Shown piece after piece: positions 1-8,281 of a DNA stretch of 33,180 bases. The stretch is from a candidate division Hyd24-12 bacterium UBA5074. Lineage in GTDB: Bacteria; Fermentibacterota; Fermentibacteria; Fermentibacterales; Fermentibacteraceae. Numbering within the stretch: position 1 is the stretch's first letter; each line of letters starts with the position of its first letter. The stretch covers positions 1 to 33,180 of the forward strand of contig DIAQ01000072.1 in NCBI GenBank assembly GCA_002414865.1. Direction: 5' to 3'. The notes beneath the pieces were generated by a model that saw nothing but the letters and a program-made list of their open reading frames with translations, searched no databases and had not been told where the DNA came from. Made by a program: the position numbers and the translations under genes.

Positions 1-350
1 AGCATGTCGCAGAAGACAGGGGTGATGCCCTGCCACTGGAGGGCGTGCGCCGTGGCTATGAAGGTGAACGAGGGGAGGATGACCTCGCCCTGGAGATCGA
101 GGGCTCTGTAGGCCAGTTCGAGGGCGATCGTTCCGTTGCAGACCGGAAGGCAGTGTCTGACTCCGAGGAGGGCCTCCAGCTTTTCCTGGAACTCCCTGAC
201 CAGGGGCCCGTAGTTGGTGAACCAGCGGCTTTCCATCATGCGGCCGACCAGGGCGGAAAAGCGTGCCGCGTCGGGCAGGTTGGGCCTGCCGACGTGCATC
301 GGCTCCCTGAACAAAGGCTCGCCCCCGAGAACCGCCAGCTTCCTGCTCAT
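1..350 (-). CDS. DegT/DnrJ/EryC1/StrS-family sugar aminotransferase (partial, 3' end outside window)
   Basis: Reading the minus strand from ATG at 350 gives a protein starting MSRKLAVLGGEPLF, with RPNLPD near residue 23, the segment SRWFTNYGPLVREFQEKLE, a PVCNGTIALELA segment, and VILPSFTFIATAHALQW. These are N-terminal hallmarks of PLP-dependent sugar aminotransferases that aminate keto sugars on nucleotide carriers. About 116 residues are visible, and the catalytic lysine lies beyond the window. An in-frame stop lies just upstream, which restricts the start. A GGAGGAGG purine run abuts the ATG, closer than a usual Shine-Dalgarno. The gene overlaps the end of the upstream glycosyltransferase by 4 bases, so it is the sixth gene of the minus-strand exporter operon. 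Substrate unknown; it probably makes an amino sugar for this glycan. Confidence 0.85.
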   Translation of the reverse strand, partial: MSRKLAVLGGEPLFREPMHVGRPNLPDAARFSALVGRMMESRWFTNYGPLVREFQEKLEALLGVRHCLPVCNGTIALELAYRALDLQGEVILPSFTFIATAHALQWQGITPVFCDM

Positions 351-1648
351 CCTCCTCCAGTCTCCGCCGCATTATCGCTCGGGCCGGGCGAAGCTGCAAT
401 TTCACCCCCCGCCCTCCGTGCGAGTGCCGCCGCATAGAGATTCATGTGCCTCGACACGTAATCTCCGATGGAATACGCGGCCAGGGCCTTTTCACGGCAT
501 CTCGCGGAGCGGGCCGCGAGCCGCTGCCTGTCGGAGGCCAGCCTGGCCACCAGCGATGCGTACTCCCCCGCATCCCCGGCGGGGGAGGAAGCTCCCGCAT
601 CCGGGCAGAATGTCACCTCGGGGAGCGCGGTTCCCTCGGTGACGACGGGAGGGGTGCCGCAGGCCATGGCCTCGACGGCGGTCAGCCCGAACGATTCCTG
701 GAGCGAGGGCATGAGGAGGAGGTCCGCGGCTGCCAGGGCGGCGGCGAAGTCCGCAGAGCTCGAGAGCCATCCCAGGGGCATCAGCCGGTACCTGCCTGCG
801 AGATCAGTGAATCCGCATGCATCCCCGGCCACCAGGAGGACCGTCCCCGGAGGCGCTTCGAGGGTTTCCAGGGCGGAATGCAGAAAGGCCATGCCTTTGA
901 ACGAGTCCTTCGCCGGGTCCACTCCCCGGAGGACCAGGACAAGGTCCTCAGGGCCGATGCCGCAGGCCTCCCTGAAGCCGGAGGCCGCCCCGGGCCTGAA
1001 GACCCCGGGGTCGATGCCGAACGGGATCACCGTGCGCCGCAGGGCTTGCGTCAGAGGGCTCCCGGCAAGGCGGCGCTCCATCCATGCAGACGCGGCCACC
1101 ATGTCGACGTCGAGCCCGGACAGGGCCCTCCGCTTTCTCTCCCACAGGAGGCGCGGCGTCAGCCTCCTGAAGGGCGATCCGCCCCTCGGGTGGGGGCAGC
1201 TCCTGCGGCAGCCGGTCCTCCATGCCCCGCATTCGAACGGGTGCACGCACATGCCGGTACAGGCCCACGAGTCGTGCGCGGTCCACACGAGAGGGCGCCT
1301 GCCGCTCAGCGCGGGCAGCGACCGGATGCTGAAGAAGGGCCCGATGTGGATCAGATGCAGATGCACCACGTCGGCCCACCCGAACGCCTCCGAGGAGGCC
1401 AGGTCGGATCCTGCGGTCCCCAGCAGCCCGTCGAGGCCAAGAACCCTGTCGAGCCTGCGGAGAAGCCTGGCGCCGGGCCGCCCGGGAGAACTCCCGATGC
1501 AGGAGACGGAAGGATGCCCCGAGCTTTTCGAGATGACGGCCATCCTCATCTCCACGCCCTGCGGAGCCCTCTGCATCATGTCGAAGCCGTTGAAGCGCTC
1601 TCCCGGGGTGTCGGTCCAGGAGACGTGGAGGACCCGCATGGGCTTCAT
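347..1648 (-). CDS. GT4-type glycosyltransferase with Cys cluster
   Basis: Retaining GT-B glycosyltransferase of 433 residues, starting MKPMRVLHVSW. The N-terminal half carries WTAHDSWACTGMC followed by further cysteines (ECGAWRTGCRRSC), a Cys/His pattern typical of a GT4 subgroup. The C-terminal half has VIPFGIDPGVFRP and the nucleotide-sugar-binding segment SLQESFGLTAVEAMACGTPPVV, containing the E-x7-E motif. The ATG at 1648 overlaps the stop of the upstream gene (ATGA), suggesting translational coupling; a second in-frame ATG at 1639 is possible. The open frame runs far upstream to 2878, but that part is antisense to or out of frame with real genes. It probably adds a sugar to the glycan exported by the Wzm/Wzt pair. 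Donor and acceptor cannot be told. Confidence 0.9.
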   Translation of the reverse strand: MKPMRVLHVSWTDTPGERFNGFDMMQRAPQGVEMRMAVISKSSGHPSVSCIGSSPGRPGARLLRRLDRVLGLDGLLGTAGSDLASSEAFGWADVVHLHLIHIGPFFSIRSLPALSGRRPLVWTAHDSWACTGMCVHPFECGAWRTGCRRSCPHPRGGSPFRRLTPRLLWERKRRALSGLDVDMVAASAWMERRLAGSPLTQALRRTVIPFGIDPGVFRPGAASGFREACGIGPEDLVLVLRGVDPAKDSFKGMAFLHSALETLEAPPGTVLLVAGDACGFTDLAGRYRLMPLGWLSSSADFAAALAAADLLLMPSLQESFGLTAVEAMACGTPPVVTEGTALPEVTFCPDAGASSPAGDAGEYASLVARLASDRQRLAARSARCREKALAAYSIGDYVSRHMNLYAAALARRAGGEIAASPGPSDNAAETGGG

Positions 1649-2784
1649 CCCAGGCTCAGCGCCCTCCTGTACGCCCGGCCGGATTCCTCCGGCGAGAAGT
1701 CCCTCCTGCCGCACTCCCCCGCCCTGGCGGCCGATGAGGCTCCATCCGCCGCCAGCCCTGCCAGAGCGTTCCGCAGAACGGCTGCATCGAGCCCGTCCAC
1801 GAGCGCCCCGCAGCGGTTGGATGAGAAATACCGTCCCACGAAGCAGTCCCCCGGCACGTGCGCCAGGACCGGCCTGCCGGATACGAGGTACTCGCCCATC
1901 TTGGCCGGGGAGGCTGTTCTCACCACTCCCGAGCAGGCGCGGTCGAAGCCGAGCGGGAGGTAGAGGATGTCCGCTTCCGCGACGGCCCGGAGCAGCCCTT
2001 CTGTTCCCGTGCGGCCCCGCAGGACCGCCCTGGACGGATCCAGCCCCAGCCGCAGCAGGTCTTCCGCGGACTGTGAGGTGAACAGCTCCAGCCTGATCCC
2101 CGGGCCCGGGAGCCCGGGGACTTCCATCAGGCACGAGAAGCAGTCGCGGTTTACCGTGTATATCGAGCCGGCGAAGACGATGCGCAGAGGCTCCCCCGCC
2201 GTGCGGCCGGACCTGCCCGGCAGGGCCTCCCACTCCGGGCCGAAGGGATTGCGGACCACCTCGCACGACGCGCCGTGCCTGGAGGCCAGGTCGGCAGCCA
2301 TCAGCTCGTTGGTGACGATGTTCGTCCTCGCCCCGGCGAGCAGCCGCCCCTCGGCCACGCGCGCTGCCGCGGCGAACCTCGTCCCCGACCACTGGGCCGC
2401 GTACTCGTCGAAGATGTGGTTGATGAGGGGGATCCCCGTCGCGGAAGCAGCCGCGGCGGCGGCGGGCAGATCGAAGACGTCGCCGGTGCAGGCGATGACC
2501 GAGTCGGCTTCCCGTTTCCGCAGGAGGATGGACAGCCTCCGACCGCGGAGGAGCCTCCGGAAGGCGAATTCCGCGAATGCGGGAACCCTGCGCAGGGCCG
2601 GTTCCGGCGGCATCTGCTCGAATGCGTATGGGAGATCCGCCGGAGGCCTCGAGGAGGAGGTGCGCGGGCTGCCGACCAGGAGGATCTCCGAGGGATCGAG
2701 CGCGCCCAGCAGCCTGCCGAGGATCACCGACTGGCCCGAGGGCATCCACGGGGCTGCATGGCTGAGAACCGCTTTCAGGGGCAC
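1645..2784 (-). CDS. GT4-like glycosyltransferase
   Basis: Protein of 379 residues, starting MPLKAVLSHAAPWMPSGQS, the N-terminal segment of GT-B enzymes that carries a glycine or serine-rich loop. Later segments include NIVTNELMAADLASRHG, RIVFAGSIYTVNRDCF (start of the second Rossmann domain), and SPAKMGEYLVSGRPVLAHVPGDCFVGRYF, which occupies the usual donor-binding position although the classic E-x7-E motif is weak. It begins 4 bases after the methyltransferase stop and overlaps the next glycosyltransferase at its own stop, so all three are one transcription unit. Likely a cytoplasmic or membrane-associated sugar transferase in assembly of the ABC-exported polysaccharide. The sugar is unknown. 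Confidence 0.85.
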   Translation of the reverse strand: MPLKAVLSHAAPWMPSGQSVILGRLLGALDPSEILLVGSPRTSSSRPPADLPYAFEQMPPEPALRRVPAFAEFAFRRLLRGRRLSILLRKREADSVIACTGDVFDLPAAAAAASATGIPLINHIFDEYAAQWSGTRFAAAARVAEGRLLAGARTNIVTNELMAADLASRHGASCEVVRNPFGPEWEALPGRSGRTAGEPLRIVFAGSIYTVNRDCFSCLMEVPGLPGPGIRLELFTSQSAEDLLRLGLDPSRAVLRGRTGTEGLLRAVAEADILYLPLGFDRACSGVVRTASPAKMGEYLVSGRPVLAHVPGDCFVGRYFSSNRCGALVDGLDAAVLRNALAGLAADGASSAARAGECGRRDFSPEESGRAYRRALSLG

Positions 2785-2787
2785 CCG

Positions 2788-3609
2788 TCAGCCCTCCCCG
2801 CCCCGCCGGCCGCCTCTGCGCAGGAGTCCCCTCGAGAACGCGGTGAGCGGGTGTGCTAACCTCCTGAACGCCGACCACCCCTTCCCGGGGGCGCGTCCCG
2901 CGATCCGGAGCGCGGTCTGGATGCAGACGATCCTCCGGAAGGCTTCGACTGTCGCAGCCGCATCATCGGAGGGGATCGCCGCCACGAGGTTGACGGGCCT
3001 GCCTGGGCGGAGCGAGCGCGTGGTTATGGAACCCTCGAGATCCGTATAGAAGAACACCTTGCGAGGCAGGAAGTCGTATGTCTCCTCGCCGATGTCGCAG
3101 ATCACATGGTGCCGGTTGACCCCCGCGGGCTCGCGGTAGGGCGTGGAGATGATCGCGATCCGTGTGAAGACCAGCCGGCGCACGATGTCCATCCCGTCCG
3201 GGATGTGCTCCACGACCTCGTTGGAGACGACATAGTCCCAGGCGGTTCCGTCGCCGGGCCTCGTGCAGCCTGCCGCGTCCCGCACCTCGAAGGAGATGTT
3301 CCCGGCGGAGTAGTGCCCGCGCGCGTACTCGACGGCTTCGGGCGAGGAGTCGCAGGCGGAGACCGTCGCACCCGGGAGGTCCGACAGTATCCTGCTGCCG
3401 TATCCGGTGCCGCATCCGAGGTCGAGTATACGGACCGGAGCCGGCGCTCCTGCCGCCTGACGCCTCCCGAGGTCGGACGCTATGAGCCTGCGGCAGAAAT
3501 CGTACCTGGCGACGTGCCGCCTGACCTCCGCAGCATCGTGGGAGTGGCCGGGCACCAGGCGGTGTCCGTCGTCTGCAACCCGGTCCTCGAAATCGCCCGG
3601 GGGCCGCAT
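2788..3609 (-). CDS. Class I SAM-dependent methyltransferase
   Basis: Protein of 273 residues. SAM-binding motif I is ILDLGCGTGYGS (about residues 61-72), followed by the acidic VSACDSSPEAVEYA segment and VVSNEVVEHIPDG (about 127-139), as in the UbiE/Methyltransf_11 fold. The C-terminal 100 residues (PYREPAGVNRHHV, DFLPRKVFFYTD) would form the substrate side. The ATG directly follows the TAG stop of the Wzt-type ATPase, so the two are tightly linked. In O-antigen systems whose Wzt has a C-terminal domain, a nearby methyltransferase often caps the non-reducing end of the chain. That is a reasonable but unproven role; methylation of an internal sugar is the alternative. Confidence 0.88.
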   Translation of the reverse strand: MRPPGDFEDRVADDGHRLVPGHSHDAAEVRRHVARYDFCRRLIASDLGRRQAAGAPAPVRILDLGCGTGYGSRILSDLPGATVSACDSSPEAVEYARGHYSAGNISFEVRDAAGCTRPGDGTAWDYVVSNEVVEHIPDGMDIVRRLVFTRIAIISTPYREPAGVNRHHVICDIGEETYDFLPRKVFFYTDLEGSITTRSLRPGRPVNLVAAIPSDDAAATVEAFRRIVCIQTALRIAGRAPGKGWSAFRRLAHPLTAFSRGLLRRGGRRGGEG

Positions 3610-4881
3610 CTAGTGGCTTCCATCGATGCGGGCCGTGCTCCATTCGAAGCGGGGCCTGACGACGCCGTCCATCCCGCCGGTGTAGTCCCCCCGGGCCGAG
3701 CCTTCGGTCTCGTGGACGGTGAAACCCAGAACCTCGTCCTCCCTGAACGACCAGGAGTAGCCGTCCCCCCAGATCATCAGCGAGATCGAGAATCTCCCGT
3801 CGGGGAAGAAATCCCCCGGGACCCTGCAGACGCTCCTGAAGAGGCCTTCGGGACGGGGCCTGTCGTGCCATCCGGCATCGGAGTTGCTGATCGACCCCAG
3901 GATGCACTCCCCGTCCGGGCCGAAGATCATGGCGGTGACGCCGAGCCTCGCGCCCTCGCGGAGGTTCAGGTAGTCGACCTCGATGTCGAAACCGTCGCGG
4001 CTGTCGATGTCGGCGGTCACGGAGCCGTCGGCCCCCCTGATCCTCGCCGCAGCCAGCCTTGCGCGCCCGTCGCCGGGAGCCCTGGCCGGATCGGGCCATG
4101 ACCTCTCCGCGGACCAGGAGGTATCGTCGTGCTGATAGGCCTTCACGACCTCCAGCACCCCTCCGAAGGCTGCGCCCTCACCTTCCTCCAGGAGGAGGGC
4201 CATATTACACAATTTCTTTACGGCTATCATGTTATGGCTCACGAACAGGACGGTCCGGCCCTCGCGGGAGACCTCGCCCATCTTCCCGAGGCATTTCTGC
4301 TGGAAGCGGGCGTCGCCCACCGCCAGAACCTCGTCGACCAGCAGGATCGAGGGCTCGAGATGCGCCGCCACTGCAAAGGCCAGCCTGACGTACATCCCGC
4401 TCGAGTAGCGCTTGACCGGGGTGTCCAGGAAACGCTCGACCTCGGCGAACTGGACGATAGTATCGAACTTGCTCCTGATCTCCGCCCTCTTCATGCCGAG
4501 GATGGCTCCGTTCAGGAAGATGTTCTCCCTCCCGGTCAGCTCGGGGTGGAATCCCGTACCGACCTCCAGGAGGGAGCCGACCCTCCCCCTGAGCTCCACC
4601 CTCCCCGTCGTGGGGGGGGTGATCCTGGTGAGTATCTTGAGAAGCGTGCTCTTGCCCGCTCCGTTGCGCCCGATGACAGCCAGCGCGGTGCCCTGCCCGA
4701 TCTCGAAGCTCAGGTCGCGAAGCGCCCAGATCTCGCTCGCGGCGGACCTGTCTCGGGCCGCCGGCGCGGCACGGCGGACGAGGGTGGCGAGGTCCTCTCG
4801 CAGGGTGCGGTACCCGGTGCCCCGGGTTCCCAGCCTGTACCTCTTCCCGAGCGACTCGACCCTGACTGCGGGTTCGCTCAT
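3610..4881 (-). CDS. wzt: Polysaccharide ABC exporter ATPase, Wzt type with C-terminal extension
   Basis: ATPase of the O-antigen/teichoic-acid ABC exporter class, 423 residues. Visible motifs are Walker A GRNGAGKST (71-79), the GSLLEVGTGFHPELTGREN segment typical of this family, signature YSSGM (159-163), Walker B ILLVDEVLAVGD (179-190) and the H-loop SHNM (His216). From about residue 265 there is an extra C-terminal domain rich in beta strands (ending near FEWSTARIDGSH), in the place of the Wzt carbohydrate-binding domain that reads a capped chain end before export. It lies 39 bases after the permease gene on the same strand. The domain identity is inferred from position and composition; the ATPase call is secure. 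Confidence 0.95.
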   Translation of the reverse strand: MSEPAVRVESLGKRYRLGTRGTGYRTLREDLATLVRRAAPAARDRSAASEIWALRDLSFEIGQGTALAVIGRNGAGKSTLLKILTRITPPTTGRVELRGRVGSLLEVGTGFHPELTGRENIFLNGAILGMKRAEIRSKFDTIVQFAEVERFLDTPVKRYSSGMYVRLAFAVAAHLEPSILLVDEVLAVGDARFQQKCLGKMGEVSREGRTVLFVSHNMIAVKKLCNMALLLEEGEGAAFGGVLEVVKAYQHDDTSWSAERSWPDPARAPGDGRARLAAARIRGADGSVTADIDSRDGFDIEVDYLNLREGARLGVTAMIFGPDGECILGSISNSDAGWHDRPRPEGLFRSVCRVPGDFFPDGRFSISLMIWGDGYSWSFREDEVLGFTVHETEGSARGDYTGGMDGVVRPRFEWSTARIDGSH

Positions 4882-4920
4882 CCCCGGGCCTCCGAGCTGA
4901 GGACCGTCGTGGACCTGCTC

Positions 4921-5775
4921 TCAGACGACATCCGCAAACGACCTCTCGACGCGCCTGAAGTAGAGGTATCCCCCGGCCAGGAGCAGGAGGCTCGCGGCGG
5001 AGGATACCAGGAACTCGATGCCCGGCGGAGCGCCGCCCACAAGGGCCCATCGGAAGCCCTGGATGACTCCGGCCATGGGGTTGATCGCATAGACCATCCG
5101 CCAGGGGCCTCCGGGTATGTAGGAGGCCGAGTAGGCCACAGGAGAGGCGTACATCCAGATCTGGGTGATGAAGGGAAGGGCGTGCTGCACGTCGCGGTAC
5201 CGGACGTTCAGGGCGGAGAGCCAGAGGCTCACTGCGAGGGCCGCGACCAGCGCGGCGAGGGTGAAGAGGGGCAGTGCGAGGATCGCCCACGAGGGGGGCA
5301 CGCCGTAGAAGACCATCAGGCCGGCCATCAGCACGATGGAGATGAGGAAGTCGAAGAGGCAGGCGCCCACTGCTGCGAGCGGTATGACCAGCCTCGGGAA
5401 ATAGACCTTGGTCATCAGGTTGGCGTTTCCCACCAGGCTGCCGCCCGCCCTCTGCAGGGCGCCGGCGAAGAGCTGCCACGGCAGAAGGGCGGCAAGGCTG
5501 AAGAGCGGGTAGGGCACGCCTTCCGAATCGAGCCCTGCGAGCCTTCCGAAAACGACGCTGAAGACGATCATTGTCAGCAGCGGCTGCAGCACCGCCCAGG
5601 ACACTCCCAGCAGCGCCTGCTTGTACCTGACCTTGATGTCGCGCCACGTCAGGAACAGGAGCAGCTCGGAATGTCCGGCAAGCTCTCCGAGGCCCGAGGA
5701 TCGGCCCCGCGGCGTGATGACCGAGATGTCCGGGCCCTGGGCTCGCGATCCTGCGCCTGTCTTCATGCTGCACAT
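4921..5775 (-). CDS. wzm: Polysaccharide ABC exporter permease, Wzm/TagG type
   Basis: Inner-membrane permease of 284 residues that forms the channel for an undecaprenyl-linked polysaccharide together with the ATPase downstream. The cytosolic N-terminus contains SELLLFLTWRDIKVRYKQALLG, the conserved amphipathic stretch of the ABC-2 family, followed by about six hydrophobic segments starting at VSWAVLQPLLTMIVFSVVF. The segment IWMYASPVAYS and the YAINPMAGVIQGFRW region near the C-terminus are typical. ATG at 5775 has a CGGGA purine stretch in front; ATG at 5766 lacks one, so the longer form is preferred. First gene of the minus-strand operon. Confidence 0.95.
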   Translation of the reverse strand: MCSMKTGAGSRAQGPDISVITPRGRSSGLGELAGHSELLLFLTWRDIKVRYKQALLGVSWAVLQPLLTMIVFSVVFGRLAGLDSEGVPYPLFSLAALLPWQLFAGALQRAGGSLVGNANLMTKVYFPRLVIPLAAVGACLFDFLISIVLMAGLMVFYGVPPSWAILALPLFTLAALVAALAVSLWLSALNVRYRDVQHALPFITQIWMYASPVAYSASYIPGGPWRMVYAINPMAGVIQGFRWALVGGAPPGIEFLVSSAASLLLLAGGYLYFRRVERSFADVV

Positions 5776-5810
5776 TCCCGGGTGATCGTGGAGGGAACCT
5801 ACCCGTGTCG

Positions 5811-5839
5811 AAGATACGTCCCCGCATCGCCATTCTCAA
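5811..5839 (-). promoter_or_regulatory. Candidate sigma70-type promoter for the exporter operon
   Basis: On the minus strand TTGAGA (5834-5839; 5 of 6 to the -35 consensus) is followed after 17 bases by TATCTT (5811-5816; 4 of 6 to the -10 consensus). It lies 36 bases upstream of the permease start, in the divergent gap. Spacing and position are right; function is inferred. Confidence 0.5.
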
Positions 5840-5879
5840 GCGGATGATCGCTGGAGCGTCTCCTGCGCCTGCGCCGAGC

Positions 5880-5906
5880 TTGACCCGGGGCCGGACGCAG
5901 GATAAG
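5880..5906 (+). promoter_or_regulatory. Weak candidate promoter for the tandem GT4 pair
   Basis: TTGACC at 5880-5885 resembles a -35 box, and GATAAG at 5901-5906 could be a -10 box with a short 15-base spacer. It lies 34 bases before the CTG start at 5941, back to back with the exporter promoter. The -10 match is modest, so this is tentative. Confidence 0.28.
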
Positions 5907-5940
5907 CTTCGATGAGCACGACGAGACAGGGGGCTGTACG

Positions 5941-7107
5941 CTGAAAGTCGGCTTCTACCACAATCTCCCAACGGGCGGCGGCATCCGCGTCGCCTCGCAG
6001 CAGCTCGGGTGCCTGGCCGACAGGTTCACCTGGAGCGTGCACGCTCCGGAGGGCTCGGCCCCCTTCGCCCCCGACCCCGGGATCCCGGTCAGGATCTGGC
6101 CCTTCGCGCTGGGCAACCGCTTCACCGGAGCGCGCAGGCTGCTTTCTCCCGTCCTCCTCTACTTCAAGCTGGCCGGGCTCGTCAGGGTGTCCCGCAGCAT
6201 CGGCCGGGCAATCGACGCCGAGGGCTGCTCCGCCGCGCTGGTGCACCCCTCGATGATCCTCTACGCCCCTCCGGTCCTGCCCGCCATGAGGACCCCGGCG
6301 GTCTTCTACTCGCACGAGCATCCCAGGCACCTCTACGAGCCCGGCATAACCAAGACCCCGAGCCCTCTGACGGAGCTGACCGTGCTGCCGCTCCGACTCG
6401 TGGAGCGCAGGATGGACAGGAGGGACCTGGCCTCGGCGAGCATCCACGCCTGCAACTCCGACTACGTGGCGGGCTGGATCGAGCGCATCTACGGAAGGAG
6501 GCCCGTGGTTGTCCGCCCCGGGATAGACTCCTCCGTCTTCACACCCGGGCATCCGGGCCGGATCGAGGGTTACGCCCTCTCCGTGGGGGCGCTGACCAGC
6601 CTCAAGGGACACGACATGGCGATCCGGGCGCTGGCCCTGGTCTCCCCGTCGCTGCGGCCGAGGCTGGTCATCCAGGCGGACAGGGGGCACGGGGCCGTCG
6701 CGAAGAGGCTCGAAGTCCTCGCCGCGGCCCTGGGCGTCTCGATCGAGTTCCGCCATTCCAGCTCGCTCGAGTCCATAGTCGAAACGTACAGGCAGGCCTC
6801 CCTCGTTATCTGCGCGCAGCAGGCCGAGCCGTACGGCCTCGTCCCGCTCGAGGCGATGGCGTGCGGCAAGCCCGTGATAGCGGTGAACGAGGGCGGATTC
6901 CCCGAGAATGTGGAGGACGGGATCACCGGCCTGCTGGTCAGGCGCGATCCCCCCGGGATGGCCGCGGCAGTCGCGAGAGTGCTGTCCGACAGGCTCCTGG
7001 CGGAGTCCCTCGGCTCCCGCGGCAGGGAGTTCGTGTCCGGGGAGAGGACGATCACAGCGCACACGGAAGCTATCGCCGGGCTGATAGAGAAGGCGGCGTC
7101 CCTGTGA
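5941..7107 (+). CDS. GT4 glycosyltransferase, first of a tandem paralogous pair (CTG start)
   Basis: Retaining GT-B glycosyltransferase of 388 residues when read from CTG at 5941. The first ATG/GTG/TTG codon in frame is GTG at 6037, but starting there would lose KVGFYHNLPTGGGIRVASQQ, the N-terminal glycine loop of the fold, which the next gene also encodes. An AGGGGG Shine-Dalgarno at 5928-5933 sits 7 bases before the CTG, and an in-frame TGA lies upstream near 5880. The middle contains FYSHEHPRHLYEP and VVRPGIDSSVFTPG. The donor site is EPYGLVPLEAMACGKPVIAVNEGG, with the E-x7-E motif. Its downstream neighbour is clearly a duplicate. Probably part of surface-glycan assembly; sugar unknown. 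Confidence 0.9.
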   Translation: MKVGFYHNLPTGGGIRVASQQLGCLADRFTWSVHAPEGSAPFAPDPGIPVRIWPFALGNRFTGARRLLSPVLLYFKLAGLVRVSRSIGRAIDAEGCSAALVHPSMILYAPPVLPAMRTPAVFYSHEHPRHLYEPGITKTPSPLTELTVLPLRLVERRMDRRDLASASIHACNSDYVAGWIERIYGRRPVVVRPGIDSSVFTPGHPGRIEGYALSVGALTSLKGHDMAIRALALVSPSLRPRLVIQADRGHGAVAKRLEVLAAALGVSIEFRHSSSLESIVETYRQASLVICAQQAEPYGLVPLEAMACGKPVIAVNEGGFPENVEDGITGLLVRRDPPGMAAAVARVLSDRLLAESLGSRGREFVSGERTITAHTEAIAGLIEKAASL

Positions 7108-7120
7108 AACGGCACTTCGC

Positions 7121-8281
7121 CTGAAGATCTGCGTATTCCACAACCTGCCATCTGGAGGCGGGATACGGGCCCTCTCCGGGATGCTGGCCCACCTCCCTGC
7201 AGGTCACGAGGTCGAGGTGCACTGCCTCGAGGGCTCGGCCCCCCTCGAAGGCGCGCCGGGGATCCCGGTCGAGATGCACCCGTTCGGAGGCAGCGCGCGC
7301 CCCGGGGGCTTCAGGAGGCTCCTGCTACCGCTCACGGCCTCGTCGCGCCTCGACCTGCTCGACTGCGCATGCAGGAGGGTGGCGGAGGCGATGGAGTCCG
7401 GGCAGCCCGATACCGTCATCGCCTTCAACTCGATGTACCTCGCCGCGCCTCCAGTCCTGAGGCACCTCGCGGCTCCCGGCTCCTATTTCTGCTACGAGTA
7501 CCCGAGGCACATCTACGAGCCCCACACCATCAGGCGCACGGGCCATCCCCTGCTGGAGCTCATGCTCACACCCCTCTCCCGCAGGGAGAAGGTCATGGAC
7601 CGGGCCTCGACCCTCTCGGCCGGCAGCATCCTCTGCCTGTCCTCCTACATGCAGGCAAGGCTGAAGGAGATCTACGGCAGGGAGGCGTCCGTCGTCAGGC
7701 CGGGGGTGGATGGCGGCTTCTTCCGCCCTGCGTCTGCCGGCGGGGGGGGAGGCTTCGGTCTGTCCGTGGGGGCGTTATGGCCGTACAAGGGACACGAGCT
7801 CTCGCTCCGGGCGGCGGCCGCGGCGGGGCTCCACCATTTCGTGGTGGTGGCCGACAGGGAGTTTCCCGGGTACAGGAGGCGGCTGCAGGACCTCGCCCGC
7901 AGGCTGGGAGTCAGGCTGCTCGTGCTCCAGAGGCTCTCCGACCCCGAGCTGCGGCAGCTCTACCGCGATGCCGCGGTTGTCCTGTGCTGCCAGAAGGACG
8001 AGCCCTACGGCCTTGTCCCGCTCGAAGCCATGGCCTGCGGCGCCCCTGTCGTGGCGGTGGCGGAGGGCGGCTTCCCCGAGAACATCGAGGACGGGGTGAC
8101 CGGGATACTCGTCCCGAGGGACGAAGGCGCCGCCTCGGCTGCTGTCTCCAGGCTCCTGGCGGACAGGGGGGCCGCACGGTCGATGGGCGTGAAGGCCCGC
8201 GAATGGGTGATCTCCGAGCGCTCGCAGGAGGCGGGGGCCGCAGCCCTGGCGGCTGCGCTGGCCGGGATCACCGTCTCCTGA
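7121..8281 (+). CDS. GT4 glycosyltransferase, second of a tandem paralogous pair (CTG start)
   Basis: Read from CTG at 7121 the protein has 387 residues and begins with the same layout as its upstream paralogue: KICVFHNLPSGGGIRALSGML against KVGFYHNLPTGGGIRVASQQL. The match continues through YEYPRHIYEPHTI, VVRPGVDGGFFRP, LSVGALWPYKGHEL and EPYGLVPLEAMACGAPVVAVAEGGFPENIEDGVTGI. The first conventional start codon in frame is ATG at 7181, which would cut into the fold, and an in-frame TAG near 7085 limits upstream extension. No clear Shine-Dalgarno precedes the CTG. The paralogue's stop is only 13 bases away, so reinitiation is plausible. The 3' end overlaps the convergent GT2 gene by 14 bases. 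Confidence 0.88.
   Translation: MKICVFHNLPSGGGIRALSGMLAHLPAGHEVEVHCLEGSAPLEGAPGIPVEMHPFGGSARPGGFRRLLLPLTASSRLDLLDCACRRVAEAMESGQPDTVIAFNSMYLAAPPVLRHLAAPGSYFCYEYPRHIYEPHTIRRTGHPLLELMLTPLSRREKVMDRASTLSAGSILCLSSYMQARLKEIYGREASVVRPGVDGGFFRPASAGGGGGFGLSVGALWPYKGHELSLRAAAAAGLHHFVVVADREFPGYRRRLQDLARRLGVRLLVLQRLSDPELRQLYRDAAVVLCCQKDEPYGLVPLEAMACGAPVVAVAEGGFPENIEDGVTGILVPRDEGAASAAVSRLLADRGAARSMGVKAREWVISERSQEAGAAALAAALAGITVS

Noticed and set aside
1649..2878. Long minus-strand frame that appears to fuse with the GT4 gene at 347-1648, giving an 843-residue protein
   Set aside because: The upstream part is low-complexity Arg/Pro/Gly-rich sequence in another frame of the well-supported glycosyltransferase at 1645-2784.
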